The translations under genes and the position numbers were made by a program. From Monosporascus cannonballus (lineage: Eukaryota; Ascomycota; Sordariomycetes; Xylariales), in the NCBI GenBank assembly GCA_004154925.1, contig QJNS01000024.1, forward strand, positions 186,001-250,000: a stretch of DNA of 64,000 nt, given 5' to 3'. Below, in pieces: positions 1 through 13,339 of this stretch (positions within the stretch are counted from its first letter, which is position 1; every line of letters begins with the position of its first letter). The notes under the pieces are model-generated. The model had not been told where the DNA came from. It did not search any database and saw only the letters and a program-made list of their open reading frames with translations.

Positions 1-668
1 TAGCTTTGCATCAACATCCCGAAACACCGTATCCAGTCCATACCAATTCAAAGCTTATGCCTCCTAAATAAAGTCTAACTACATGCCAACTTTTGGAAAA
101 CCAGAGCTGCATATTCCCGGTCCAAAACAGGAAGTTGTAAGCCCTGTACCAATGCAATGCTACCAACTTAGCTATGTATGAAGTGAAGGATGACCATGTT
201 ACCGTGAATAATGACATACCTAGTGCCTAAGGTTACCTCTCCGGAGAGAATAAACGATACTCAACTCCGAAGAAAAGTTCAGGAAAAATGGGGACCCGAG
301 GATGCAGGATGAGATAAGTTTGAGATATGGCATTATGTCACTGGGGATTGAGGGAAAAGCCGCTAGACGAAATTGTCCAATGGCCCGCGGTAATCGGTAA
401 CCACAACAAAAACTTCCTTTGGCCCCAAAGGCACCGGTAAGGGTAGAAGAGCCGCCCACCAATTCCAACCCAGATCCCTGGAAGCATTTTGCCGCTAAAG
501 CGGCGTACCTATGCTCTAGTCAATTTTCTTGAATTTTCCGTTCTGTCTCTACAACTTTTACTCTCTTAACCGCAGAACTCATAGAACTCCTCCCACTTCC
601 TGTCTTCTTCTGCTGTTTCCGTTCCCGGGTCTCGTCATAATATTGGCTATCGTAAATATATACTCACG
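1..668. other. Upstream region of citrate synthase
   Basis: No gene is supported here. The last 130 bases before the citrate synthase start are pyrimidine-rich on the plus strand, as expected for a fungal core promoter and 5' leader. The small minus-strand ORFs at 11-468 have no recognisable protein content. Confidence 0.5.
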
Positions 669-2119
669 ATGGCTGCTACGCTGCGTATGAGCTCGGCCGC
701 CCTCCGAGCTACGAGGTTCTCGGGCTTCACGGCCCGTAGCACAACTTTCAACTTCGCCCGATGCTACTCCGCTAAGACACAGGTATTATTCTGCGCACGG
801 CTCAATTAGCAAACCATGAGCTGACCCCTCTGCTCTAGACCCTGAAGGAGCGCTTCGCCGAGCAGCTACCTGAGAAGATTGAGGAGATCAAGGCCCTGAG
901 GAAGTAAGGAGCTGTTCCGCCAAACTGATTTTGCGTCATGCCCGAGCTCTTACTGACATCATCAACAAAGAGAGCACGGCTCCAAGGTCGTCGACAAGGT
1001 CACTCTCGACCAGGTTTACGGCGGTGCTCGAGGAATCAAGGCTCTTGTCTGGGAGGGTTCCGTTCTCGACGCTGAGGAGGGTATTCGTTTCCGTGGCAAG
1101 ACTATCCCCGAATGCCAGGAGCTGCTCCCCAAGGCACCCGGTGGAAAGGAGCCTCTGCCCGAAGGTACGTACTTGTGATCCCTTTCTTCAACAAATCATG
1201 TCAAGTAGCTAATTGTTAGGCATCTTCTGGCTCCTCCTGACCGGTGAGGTCCCTACCGAGCAGCAGGTCCGCGACTTGTCGGCCGAGTGGGCCGCCCGAT
1301 CCGATGTGCCCAAGTTCGTCGAAGAGCTCATCGACCGCTGCCCTACCGACCTCCACCCCATGGCTCAGTTCTCCCTCGCCGTCACTGCTCTCGAGCAGAC
1401 CTCTTCTTTCGCCAAGGCCTACGCCAAGGGCATGAACAAGAAGGACTACTGGGGATACACCTTCGAAGACTCCATGGACCTGATTGCCAAGCTGCCCACC
1501 ATTGCCGCTCGCATCTACCAGAACGTCTTCAAGGGCGGCAAGGTCGCCCCTGTCCAGAAGGACAAGGACTTCGGTTTCAACTTCGCCAACCAGCTCGGCT
1601 TTGGCGAGGACGCCGACTTTGTTGAGCTGATGCGTCTGTACCTGACGATACACACTGACCACGAGGGCGGCAACGTTAGCGCCCACACCACCCACCTAGT
1701 CGGCTCCGCTCTCAGCTCTCCCTTCCTGTCCCTTGCTGCTGGTCTGAACGGTCTGGCTGGTCCTCTCCACGGTTTGGCCAACCAGGAGGTCCTGAACTGG
1801 CTTACTGAGATGAAGAAGACCATCGGCGATGACCTGAGCGACAAGGCTATCACCGACTACCTCTGGTCCACTCTTAACTCCGGCCGTGTCGTCCCTGGTT
1901 ACGGCCACGCCGTCCTCCGCAAGACTGATCCCCGGTACATGGCTCAGCGCAAGTTCGCTCAGGAGAAGATGCCCAACGACCCCATGTTCCAGCTCGTCAG
2001 CCAGGTCTACAAGATCGCCCCTGGCGTCTTGACGGAGCACGGCAAGACCAAGAACCCCTACCCCAACGTCGACGCCCACTCCGGTGTCCTCCTCCAGTAC
2101 TACGGCCTCACCGAGAGCA

Positions 2120-2150
<31 letters not shown>

Positions 2151-2262
2151 CGCCATTGGTGTCCTGCCCCAGCTCATCATCGACCGTGCCGTCGGTGCCC
2201 CCATCGAGCGACCCAAGAGTTTCTCCACTGCCAAGTGGAAGGAGATTGCCAGCAAGGCATAA
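669..2262 (+). CDS. cit1: Citrate synthase, mitochondrial
   Basis: Condenses acetyl-CoA and oxaloacetate to citrate in the mitochondrial matrix (TCA cycle entry). Four exons fit: 669-782, 839-903, 971-1164 and 1220-2262, giving 471 residues, the usual length. Every junction is GT..AG and restores the family reading frame, for example ...EALP-type text across exon 3/4 reading [14 protein letters not shown]. The first 30 residues are Arg/Ser/Ala-rich without acids ([19 protein letters not shown]), a classic mitochondrial presequence. Catalytic elements are intact: GPLHGLANQ (first His), [14 protein letters not shown] (second His) and [11 protein letters not shown] (Asp), plus [15 protein letters not shown]. 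The presequence makes it the mitochondrial form rather than peroxisomal citrate synthase or methylcitrate synthase, although methylcitrate synthase is a close paralogue and also mitochondrial. The next gene downstream is a mitochondrial citrate carrier in the same orientation. Confidence 0.95.
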
Positions 2263-3885
2263 ACGAAGTAGATATGATGTTTGCTGGCTTGCATTTGTGT
2301 CAATTTCAAGGGAATAGACGGATTCATTAAGGGCATTGTATCAAAATTAGGGGTTATGTATGGAAAGCTCCTGTTGATACCACGACCGCGCTTATTTGTA
2401 CAATAAACAATTTTATTTGTCTATCTATTGACGACCGATGATTGTCCTTCTAGCTGCGAGAGAACTGCATGATGCCGCTCACTGCCTAACATCGGGACGA
2501 TGCTTTTGTGACTTTGTGCGAACCCGACATTTTGTAACACAAGGTAATATCCCACCCCAACATGCCCAACCGAATAACACTTGTCTAGCTGGAATATACA
2601 CTATTATTATTCTATCGCTTAAGAAGCGTATGACCCAAATATTAGCCGTCAACATAGATGTTGCTAGCCCGAGTTACAAACCTAGGTAGGCGATGCATGG
2701 TGGGCGATAGGGAGCGGATGCAAGAATTATTGCCAAGTCTGAGCTCTCTTGCGAGACCAGAAGAACTGTACGCTTAGGTCCAGAACTCGGACCGTACCAT
2801 CCTTCGAAGACTTGATACTGAACAGCATCAGTATTTCTGACTCTTGAGACGAGTTCTCGTGCTACGGCTCGATCTCAGAGCCTCGAACCGACCCCCTACC
2901 CGCAAAGTAGGTAGCTCCCAATACCTCGGGGTAGCTACAGCACATTTGTTACCTGGCTGGTATCACCGATTACTGTATTCTCGCAGGCTAAATCCTTCAC
3001 CGATTGTGTACATGGAAACATTGAAGTGTTCTTCCCACAATGTCTGCTTTTGGTCAGCTCACTACCACATGCAGCAGCAGCTACACCAAGGAGGTTAGAT
3101 GCTTACCTTAGGTCATGGCTGGGGCAGGGAGGTCTGGGGGCGGTTTCGGGGGTACCCCCGAACTCGGTGCCCCTCAATTCAATCCTCATCAGGCCTCTCA
3201 ACAGTGTTCTGCGTAGCCCTCACCAAGCAACGCAAGCTTGGCACTTCAACTGCTGGGTGCCCTACCACCAGAGTCAGGCCCGGCCAACCCCAGCCAACCC
3301 CAGCGATTTATTTTCGTTCGGACGCCAATCAATCCACCACCCCCGATGCAATGTTAGAGCCAAAACCCGTATGCACATTTTCAGGCCCGTCTTACTATCC
3401 TCTCCTCAACGAGTGCTCCCTGAGCCGCTCCCTTGGAAATGAAGCGAAACGATAAGGTTGTCTTTCTTTAGACCCCTCGCCGTCTAATAACTCCCTCTAA
3501 CTCGAAGCCCGCAAGTAAGTAGGTTGTGCCTTCCCCGCAGGAAAGAAGTCGGTTATTCGATTCAATTGGCCGCTGTTCCGAGCCGCGGCTATCTGCATAT
3601 TCAATTGCCGCATCATTAGATAATCCGTATTATCCGATCTCACCCGTCGCTAATCTCACTCAGCGCCAGAGCCCGACTTCACGACCCCTTCCGAAGACCA
3701 GAGTAACGCTTCGCGGCCCTCGCTCGACGTTGCAGTTCGACTTTCGCAGTTTTATCTCGACTGCAAGCCCCGGCGTCACTGTCCTCGTTCGGTCCTCCGT
3801 CGCTTTGCCTACTGTCCGCCCTCCTTTCTGCGAAGAAGCACCCGTCTGCCTTGGTCAGGCTCCCCCTTCACCCCCGTTAGCCACG
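2263..3885. other. Intergenic region between citrate synthase and carrier
   Basis: About 1.6 kb without a supportable gene. The final 450 bases are rich in C and T on the plus strand and probably hold the promoter and leader of the carrier gene. Overlapping ORFs at 3026-3455 show only low-complexity, Pro/Ser-rich translations and no conserved text. Confidence 0.5.
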
Positions 3886-4980
3886 ATGTCTGCCACGCTC
3901 GAGAAGAAGCCCATCAAGTTCAGTAACTTGTTACTGGGAGCGTCCTTGAACTTGTTCGAGGTCACTACGCTTGGGCAGCCATTGGGTGAGTAGATATCCG
4001 GGTATACCATATATTATGGCCTCTAGATCTTCGCTGACCTCTTCCCTTCCTCTTTTCTGGAGAAAAGAAGTGATTAAGACTACAATGGCGGCCAATCGCT
4101 CTATTTCTTTCCCTGCCGCGCTCGGTCATGTGTGGCAGCGTGGAGGTGTACTTGGATTTTACCAAGGCTTGATCCCCTGGGCGTGGATCGAAGCCTCTAC
4201 CAAGGGCGCCGTGCTTCTTTTCGTGGCATCCGAGGCCGAGTACTACGCTAGAGTCGCTGGAGCCTCCGAATTCGGCGGTGGTATCATCGGGGGTGTCACC
4301 GGAGGTGTTGCGCAGGCCTACGCCACCATGGGCTTCTGCACGTGCATGAAGACAGTCGAGATCACGCAGCATAAGATGGCGGCCTCCGGTGTTAAGCCTC
4401 CGAGCACCTTCGCGACCTTCATGGACATCTACCGCAAGGAAGGCATCAGGGGCATCAACAAGGGCGTCAACGCGGTGGCTATCCGACAGATGACCAACTG
4501 GGGCTCGCGGTTCGGCCTCTCGCGGCTCGCCGAGCAGGGCATTCGGAAAGTAACTAAGAAGGAGCACGGCGAGAAGCTGAACGCGTATGAGAAGATCCTC
4601 GCCTCGACCCTGGGCGGTGGCTTGTCCGCCTGGAACCAACCTATCGAGGTCATCCGCGTCGAGATGCAGAGCAAGAAGGAGGATCCCAACCGTCCCAAGA
4701 AGATGACGGTTGGAAACACATTTAAGTACATCTACGAGACCAACGGCATCAAGGGCTTGTACCGTGGCGTTACCCCTCGTATTGGTTTGGGCGTTTGGCA
4801 GACGGTTTGCATGGTGGCGTTGGGTGATATGTGAGCTCCAACGCCCCTTTTCCTGTGTTTCTAACTTGCCATTCCGTGGCTAAGTCGAAATGCAAGAGCA
4901 ATAACTGACCAGCGTTGCGACACAGGGCCAAGAGTTATGTTGAGAAGTTGACCGGCGACAAGGTTACTGCTAAGCATTAG
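3886..4980 (+). CDS. yhm2: Mitochondrial citrate/2-oxoglutarate carrier (Yhm2 type)
   Basis: Mitochondrial carrier family (SLC25) protein of the Yhm2 type. In yeast it exchanges citrate for 2-oxoglutarate across the inner membrane and exports reducing power as part of a citrate-oxoglutarate NADPH shuttle. Three exons, 3886-3985, 4068-4830 and 4926-4980, give 305 residues. Joining exons 1 and 2 restores the first carrier signature QPLEVIK (P-x-E-x-x-K). The third signature is NQPIEVIR. At the second repeat the usual Pro is absent and the text reads MGFCTCMK, as in the Yhm2 subgroup. Other Yhm2-like text includes FYQGLIPWAWIEASTKGAV and WGSRFGLSRLAEQGIRK. The start ATG follows ccacg and is the first ATG in frame with conserved sequence. 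The C-terminal tail is SYVEKLTGDKVTAKH. Confidence 0.92.
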
Positions 4981-7618
4981 ACGGCGTTCGATATGGGGTT
5001 ATGTGCTTTGAATCTGATGACGTGCATGTTTGGGACACTAGTGACACCGTGGTATGGGATTGGTCCGGCAGAGAGGTCTGATTGCTGTCTCTCTTTCTCA
5101 GTGATCTCCGGGGTTGCTTATAGACTTCCTTCGTCCTAGCTTTGCGGGCCTGTTCTTGTCTGCTTGGTTATTTTACCAGCTAGCGGCCCCTGGATTTAAT
5201 TCATGGCTTCCTTGCTAGTCCCTGGGCACGAGTTTACGAAAGGTCCTCTTTCAGGTGCGAAGAAACATGAGGGTAGGAAAGAGAGAGAGACCATATACCA
5301 TAATATAGACTTTCCTATGGTCCCGAGCGGCACGTCGCGCTCAGAGGCCCGGTGAAGGTTTTCTTTTCTCCAAGTCAACGTCTTGTCTCGGGACTTCGCC
5401 CTTCCTCATCTCGTGACCGGCTCGGAATGCGGAATACGGCTCGCAGGATCTGAATCTGGCCCCACTCCGTCTTTCGTAAGTTGGGGAGTTCACGGGCATC
5501 CCTACATGCATGCATATCGCGTGCATGTATTGCGGACCGCGGATTCTTTTCCATCCATCATAAGAACGCAATATGTAACATTCTCTTCACTGATGACCAA
5601 GTCTTGGCTCAAGGATGTCTACTACATATGTATGATCTTCGGCCACCGGGACATAATACGCCTTCGGGAGCGAGTTCTGGGTCGACGGGCTTACCTACTG
5701 TAGATTTGCTGCTATGTGTGGGGATAGATGGGCTTGGCTATATATCTTTCTCTAGGGTACTGATGTATGGCCTTTCGACGTCAAGGAGGTTGACCGACGG
5801 CCCTTCTCCGTCGAACGAGTATCTAAGATACGCCCCCTTTCCGTTTCGTTGATCCTACATCGCTGTCCGCACGCATCTCAGGGCTGCTTGGATGTGCTCG
5901 CGGTTCGAAGGACAAAGAGCTCACTCCGGTTTAGTACCCCAGAGGTACAGTGGCTCATAATTCTCGGCACAGGAAACCACGCCTGGGCTTCGGATCGGTT
6001 TGCCAATCCCGGTGAACGGGGACCTCTGGGTCCATCTCTATAGAATAGGCCCTGGAAGCCCCAAAACGTGACTGCATACCGGGATAGTGTCCAGGAGGCT
6101 GAACGTAACAGGGGACTTAGGTAAAATATATCTACTTGGACAACAATGAACCCCTTCGTTGAGTACTTGGCTATGACCGGATTGGCTCATCTCGCCGGCA
6201 CCCAACTAAACTGCGCATTGGTTCGAAAATTATATGGCTATCTTCTTAGCAACGATGGCGGCGGATCAGTCGCTGTCATCTTAAATATTTCTCCGACTTC
6301 TTACAGAGAGGTACCTAGTTGGACGACCAAGCTACTACTTAGCCTAGTCGGCACCAGGACCACCTGTTGGCGAGTGCTGACTCTGACGTCGTCATGCGAA
6401 AAAGAGACTCTACAGCCTGTATCATCCATCACACGGGGCTTCCACCAGGGCAGGCAGTTCTACAAAGGCAGCAAAGAAATCTGTGATATGTGTAAGCGGC
6501 ATTCGGTGCTGGATGACGGAGCTGTTAGCCTCAGATTACCCGGCAGCATCCATATGAACTCGCTTCGCGCAAGGCTTGGCCTCTGTAGATTTTTATTTAC
6601 CCACTCCTCTTGTAACTACGTGCAGTGACGGTGTTTTGGCGAGCTCATGTCGGATCACTCCTGTAGGTCGGGCTGATCGCAGCCGGCCCTGGACGCTGCG
6701 GCCCCGTCTTTCTCGCATGTCAGGCACGCGGTACTTGGTTGCCAGACTCAGGCCAGCTAGGCCGAAAAGAGCAGTATCGGGCCACGTTACACATCGCCGC
6801 AAGGGATAGGCGGTAACGCATCCGTCTTGCGCGGATGTGGCGCACGGACGAGGGATTCTAGTTTCGTGGGAACCTGCGACGTTGGTCATACAGCGACCGC
6901 CTACTGGCACGCACGCCCGCCCGTAGAAGACGCGTCAGGTCGCGGCTGCGCAAAGCGGCAATCTGTCTTGTTACCGACCCCATCATACCGCAAATAGCCA
7001 TGTACGTTATCCCTGAGGCGGCTGAATAGCGTGGGGGGAAGAAACGCCGACGGTGGGGAAGACGAAGGGGGGGGGGTTGGTTTGTTCGAGGCGGAGACAG
7101 AAAAGGGAGAGGCATGCGAGCTTGGCTCCTCTGCTTGCTGCTCACTCACCGACACCAACACCGACACCGGCCGACCGACCGACCGCCGTTACTTACCGCA
7201 GTTAGAAGACAACCCAGCCTCGGCTGGTCCCGACGTTCTCCTCTGTGCAACAATGCGTCCTGGTGAAACTCGGCCCCTCAATTGGAACCGTGCGTGAAAG
7301 TCTCGGGATGCCCCAGGAGGTGGTTTTGGATGGACGCAAGGGACAGAGATCTAGGATGAGCGGAAGATCTCCCCAAGCTTCCAAGCCGTGATACATACAT
7401 GAATACATGCATACATCCGCAAATAGCACATGACATACAGATATATACCTCATGTGGCCTTGGCGCGAAGCCAAGGAGACACACGTATCTATCTCGAAGC
7501 GGAAACGCGCTCTTTTCAACAAAGACAGACGCACGGCGTAAGGATGGCCAAGTCGGCCGTACTTTCGCTTTGAAGGCCCGGCGGGTGGGAATGCTGCTAT
7601 CTAACCTCGACGAAAAGG

Positions 7619-7644
7619 CACACACACACACACACACACACACA
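7619..7644. repeat. CA dinucleotide microsatellite (13 units)
   Basis: Thirteen uninterrupted CA units lie in gene-free sequence. This is a simple sequence repeat and a likely length polymorphism. Confidence 0.95.
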
Positions 7645-8903
7645 GAAATACCCAGTTACGTAGATAGCGTCGTAGTCCTAATCCTAAGAAACCCACCTCC
7701 CCCGTTCAGAACCCATTGAACCCCAGATTGCCAGCCCCAGGAAACATGAAGCGATGGGAGAAAAGTCGGAAAAACCGCAAATTGTTGGCTTGGCCGTGTA
7801 AACGAAACCCACCACATGGTGGTTGGCTTGGCGACGGAAGTAGTCTCCGCCAAGCAACCGAGGAGATCTTACACTTACTTAATACTACAGTAATGTCAGC
7901 GCTTGGATCGCCGTGCACGACCATGTTGATGTGTCATGGAGTTCGGAGTTCGTGAAAAAGTATGGAGTTGTGGAGTAGAGTGATGTGGAATCCCTTTTGC
8001 ATTTCTTCCCTTCGACGTGACCTGCGCCGTGGCCATGAGACGCGCCCAGCCTCTCGGTCGATCGCCCCGTCTGTGCTAACTGAGGTGTGAATGTCGTAAT
8101 AGCCCATGAGGGAGGGACAAGAGAGAGATCATTGTGAGTCTCCTTGGCATTTCGACGATCCGGCCCCATACCAGGTTACCAGCCGTTTCGGGGGTGGCAT
8201 CTTGAGAACCTTGAAGCACGGCAAACCCTGTCCCACCGCCAGCGAAATTCCGGAACGCGGTATTTACTTCGAATCATCGCCGGCTTTAGGTAGGTTATGG
8301 AGAGACATCATGTAGCTAGGCGAGCTGCAGACGTAGGTAGAGACCCAACCTTAAGGGTCCTGCTGGTGGGGAAGTTCTACAATACTCCTTACCGAATTAA
8401 AGACTTTAGAGGGTGTCGGGAGTTGCACAAGAATCCCAGCGCCGCGGAAGAGCTGCTTTCGACCACGACTGTAACTACTGCACCTAGCTTTGTACTTACC
8501 AAAAGGAGCGCCAGACGTGCCTCAAACTATTTCCGTTACATGGAGACTGGGATATCCCGTGTATGTAGGAGTCCGTAGCAAGGTCCTCTCTTCTAGAAAA
8601 CGTCTTTGGCCCCAACTTTCTTGATCGCTGGTCGGCGGAGTTGTCAAACCATCCATCGAGAGCTGATAGTCGCATGAAACATGTCACTTACGGCCTCCAC
8701 AGAGTTATTTTTGGATGGCGCCTTGACGTCTAGCTATGTCGGGAGTCTAGAAAGACTCGTACACGTTTGGTATGACCATCGTTTGTGTGACCTTGAGTCT
8801 GACGACACATGTGATATCCAGATAGGGACTGTTGTTCCATTACTAACGTTATACCCGGATATCCACCCACAATTGGCCACCTGGGGGAAAGATAGTTACG
8901 GGT

Positions 8904-8933
8904 TTTGACGGTCCAGACTTTGACGGTCCAGAT
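8904..8933. repeat. 15-bp tandem duplication
   Basis: Two adjacent copies of a 15-base unit beginning tttgacggtccaga differ only in the last base. It is not in a gene. Confidence 0.9.
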
Positions 8934-9319
8934 TCGCTATAGTGACTCTGAGTTATACGGAGTAGACTACTTTTGCCCTCGAATCGGAATAATCAAACCT
9001 GATAGGGTGGCGACTCTGACGAGAGACTAGAGCGCGAGCAAACCTACGCAAGAACCGCTCGTCGTTGCCTTCGGAATCGCGCCGAAAGAATGATGTACAT
9101 AATGTCCGAAAAAGAGCCATTTGCAAGGTTTTCTTGGCCGAGAGTAGGGCTCGAATGTGGGGCCCGGGATATGGCAACTCCGTCGCAAGTACGAGAGCGC
9201 CAACGCCGCGCCGCCCTATCGTCTCAGTCTTAGCCCCTAATTAGAGCAGGGCGAGCAGAGGCTTAATCGCGCACTGGACATTGTGACGTCAAACTACACC
9301 CGTGCAATAGCCGTGGACC

Positions 9320-9341
9320 GGGGGGGGGGGGNNNNNNNNNN

Positions 9342-9395
<54 letters not shown>
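9320..9395. other. Assembly gap between poly-G and poly-C
   Basis: Twelve G precede ten N (9332-9341), followed by 54 C (9342-9395). A ten-N block is a conventional scaffold gap, so the true length and content are unknown. The homopolymers on both sides suggest the assembler stopped at a G/C tract. Confidence 0.95.
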
Positions 9396-9396
<1 letters not shown>

Positions 9397-10065
9397 CCCC
9401 CGCCCCCCGCTACCGTAGGAGGCTTCGGGCGGCTTACATTCTAGCGCGATCATATCAGATTAGGGTTCCCTGCCGAAATTTACTTGTTGATGTTGCCGAT
9501 GCTGGTATGGGGGTGTCTTGATTGGCGAAATGAAAGATGGGGAATCAAAGTGTGGGGGGGGATGTCCGCGATTCGTCAGAGAATGAAGCTCGCGTGAGAA
9601 AAGTCAAGGAAGGGATGGGAAGACCTTTCTCCGATATACTGCCTTCGCATGGGCTGCGACTAAACCGCTCAAGACTCAGCTCCCTACGTCACTAGATGTT
9701 GAGATGGCCAAGCCGGCAATATAGAACGCCTCGCTATCAGGAAACGACGTGATTTGCATAGACGAAGGGAGAAGTCTCAATACATCTTGGCAACTGGCAT
9801 CTGGTGTCGGTACTGAGCTGCATGGCGTTGGGGGGGGGGAGACTTGTCTGCTGCTGATGTGATGTATACCTATAACGTCGCCAATACGGGCGGCAACTAC
9901 GAACATTGTGAGGCAGTTCGTGTCTAATATTACAGTTGCTCATATGATAGCGTTGTTACCGCAAATCAGGATGATGATGATGCGGTGTCTGGGAAAGCTA
10001 CCAAGAGTGACTTGGTGTCTAGCATACCAGTTGATCCGAATCCACAGAGCAGGTATAAAGTGGGA

Positions 10066-10084
10066 TACAGTACATAGTACTGTA
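10066..10084. repeat. Perfect inverted repeat (8-bp arms, 3-bp spacer)
   Basis: TACAGTAC and GTACTGTA are separated by ATA. No gene lies nearby, so a function cannot be assigned. Confidence 0.7.
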
Positions 10085-13000
10085 GTATTGTACCATGAGG
10101 TTATTAGTGGAGCGAGTGAGGCTACCATAACGGACCCTTGGGGGACCTGTCACGGTGAACAACGCCAAAGGGATACATATGTTGACAAGCATTGCCGAAC
10201 AGCAGCAGACGCGGGCGAAAAAATGAAGATAAAAAGACCGAGGAAGAAAAATGCAGAACCGGTGTGCGTGGAGAGAACGGCGACGCCGAAAAGAATGCGC
10301 AAGCCCGAGTTGAGTCCGGAGGCAAAGGCGGCGTTTACTGATGAAAATTTCCTTGTCCAGTCATAAGGAAGTCGGCCAAGTAAAGGGGCCAAGTGAGCCG
10401 GTGGAGGAAGGAAAGGCCCGAGGACTCCAATTCGTCCCCCAAACGTTGCAATCGAAAATCCGCAAATGCTGATAGGGCCGTCCGTTGAATTAGGCCGTGC
10501 GATGATTAACTGGACCCTGAGCCTGAGCCAAGAAAGGAAAATGTTGGAGTACTTTAGTGAGGCATGACGTAGTTCCAGTAAGCCACAACCTACTGTGGGG
10601 AAGGAATCAGTGCATACAAACTTCGTGCATACAGTTGTGTTTCTATGTTTCGTATCAATAAATTCCGGCGACTTTATCAGCATTTACACAAGTGTGTGCA
10701 TCCACTAGTATGGAGAATGTGCGGCCTAGCAAAATATATCCAAGATATCCCCATAAGTGCTTCCAAGATATAGAAACTGGCTAAAAACCTTTGGTACCTA
10801 ACCGGATAATACATCGTTTAGTTAGTACGTATTGTAGAAATTACGACCCTGTTGGATAAATACTTCGTTTTTTGGCATACAGTATGCCCTTAAACAGTCG
10901 GCTGCTGTATAAAAACCCTGACAGCCAAAATACATGCAGTCATAGGGTGTATGCCGATCCTAGGAATATCGCTGTAAAGACATCCGTACAGACGGCCTCA
11001 TGTCGGCAAGGCAGCCCTTCTGCCGTTAGGGATCACCATTCCGTGTAAAGGCTGTTGGCAATAATAATAGCTTGTCATAATTATAATTATATTGCGAAGT
11101 CTTTCCGTCGTACAGTGACGGAAACGATCCAGAAGACATATAGGTATTGCGCCTGCACGGCAGGGTCGGGAATGGCCTCAGTGACTCGCGAGATTCTCGA
11201 AGGGTCGATGATGAGGATGACAGGATGAACAAAACTACGGAGAAGTCTGTCGCTAAGTATCCATAGAGAGTCGTCGCAAGCTGTCAAGCTGCGTGGACGC
11301 GCAGCTTAGACATATCCAGAGATGTTTGGAGCCGTCGGTACGTTGCATTGGATAAATTCCTGTGTAAGTGAAGGAGATAGATGGGATCGGCAACAGGATC
11401 CAGTCGACCAGTGTATATAGTTAATGGCCAAGGCTATAGTCAACAAACGCACAGAACAGCACATTATCAATCGCCTCATCTCGCTCCAGAAAATGGCTCA
11501 AGGGATACTCCACGTGTACTAGGTATCAGCTAAGTTTGCTTATGCGCAGTTATGGACATATCAACCTAATGTGCGACCAGCACGGTATTTTGCATGTCGA
11601 TGTTGCCCAAGTCGAATTAGACTACTTCTTCAGCAAAATGGACTGACAACCCGAGAGCGCACACCAGAATGCGAAGTTTGCGAGTCGGTGCTAGGGGTAA
11701 CCACCTTGAACCAGTGCCGAGGGATTTGGAGTCAGTGTTCGGAATAGACGAACGGTGTTACTTGACAACCCCTGACATGCAGTAGCATGACCAGCATGGA
11801 CCGTCCGTGATTGGTCCGACTGAAGGACAAGCTTCGCATCGAGTCCAGGGTCTGAGAAACGAAATGTGGATCCTTTACGTGCTTTTCAGTGGATGAAAAC
11901 AATTGCTCGAGAACAGGTTCCCAGCTATTGGAGCGATATAGCGAGGTCCTCTAAGGCTCAAACCTGGACAATTAAGAAGAGGAAAGGTCGCTACAGCTTC
12001 CGGATCAGATGAAGAGGTGGGCCGGTTTTGTCATGCGCAAACGATTTACCCATGAAGACTTGAAGGGAAGGGGGAGAAAATCACGCAGACTGCGATTGGG
12101 GAAAATCGTTACCAATTCGCCGATGGCGGGAACGCCAACGGATACCATCTACTTAAGTACGGTAATAACTCGTAGGTAGCATGGAAAAGAGTGGGCCAGG
12201 TCGCTCCACCATCTCGTACTGTGTAAAATCCTCACACCATTGTTAACAACCATAGCAACGAATCCGATTTGGCTTGTTAGTTTTGCGTTTAGTTCCAGGG
12301 AGGTTGTTGACCGAGATTCGGGCGGGTTCAAGGCAACCGGGGTACCATCGAATGCGACAATTCAGACCTTCTCGTACCTGACTAAGTGTTTATCTAAACT
12401 GGTAGAGGAGCCCGCAAATTGAGCCATGTGGATATTAATTTTCATCTGACATCTGTATGCTCTGGGAAGGAGATCCGAGGCTCTCTGTTCGAATTCGAAT
12501 TGTGACGGGAGTATCTGGCTGACCGTTCCTACACATAAGCGGTGTTCGGAAATTTAAAACTGATCTTATAAAGGCATGATACCATATCAAATGGCGTAAA
12601 TCCGATGACGATCGATAGAACTAACAGAAGAGGTGCACGCACCTACTACATGTCGTAAGAGACACTCCGTCGGTGGTCAGTGATATACGAGTACCAAATA
12701 ATGACAATATTTTTAGGTGATGCCCTTAATAATGATGCCCGTGATGCTGTTCGCCGTATTTGTGCAGTGCAGTTAGTCCATGAGTGCTAATAGAGATGCA
12801 GGGAAATGACACCGTGTGGGAGGCAATACAATTACCGTGCCAGAGTGCAAGTACCTACTTTCTGCCGGCTGCTGGAGGAGGGATGTCTGGGATGAGGATG
12901 ATGGCTGCTGCAAGATGGAATGCGGAATGCAGCAGGTATCCTGCGCATGTGGGTTCTAGTCCTGAACTACATACATGCATGTACCTAGTGGATGGCGGAT

Positions 13001-13339
13001 GGGGTACGCGCTGGTTGCCAGCTCTGGGTTTTTGTGGTTAGCGTGTGTCCCCATGGCACTAGGGTACGGTAGGCACTGCGACACTGATGGATCCCAATCC
13101 AACCTTGCAGCTTTCTCCAGTTCTTCTGTCACGGCCGTTTCGGTCTATCCCATGTGTACTTAGATATTCGTACCTGGTTTAGTAACAAAGGTAGAAGCAT
13201 ACATGATAGGCATGTCAACTACCTAGTAAATATATGTGTTGGTACTAATGGTACTTGATGAGCGATAAAATACAGGTCTCGCTTCTTCCTCGCCTTGCCG
13301 CCGCGGCGCGATATAGCAGTTAGTTGAGAGGACCAGGAA

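Noticed and set aside
6146..6628. 160-codon plus-strand ORF
   Set aside because: Length is within chance expectation for nearly 9 kb in six frames, and no protein-family text or splice partners were seen.
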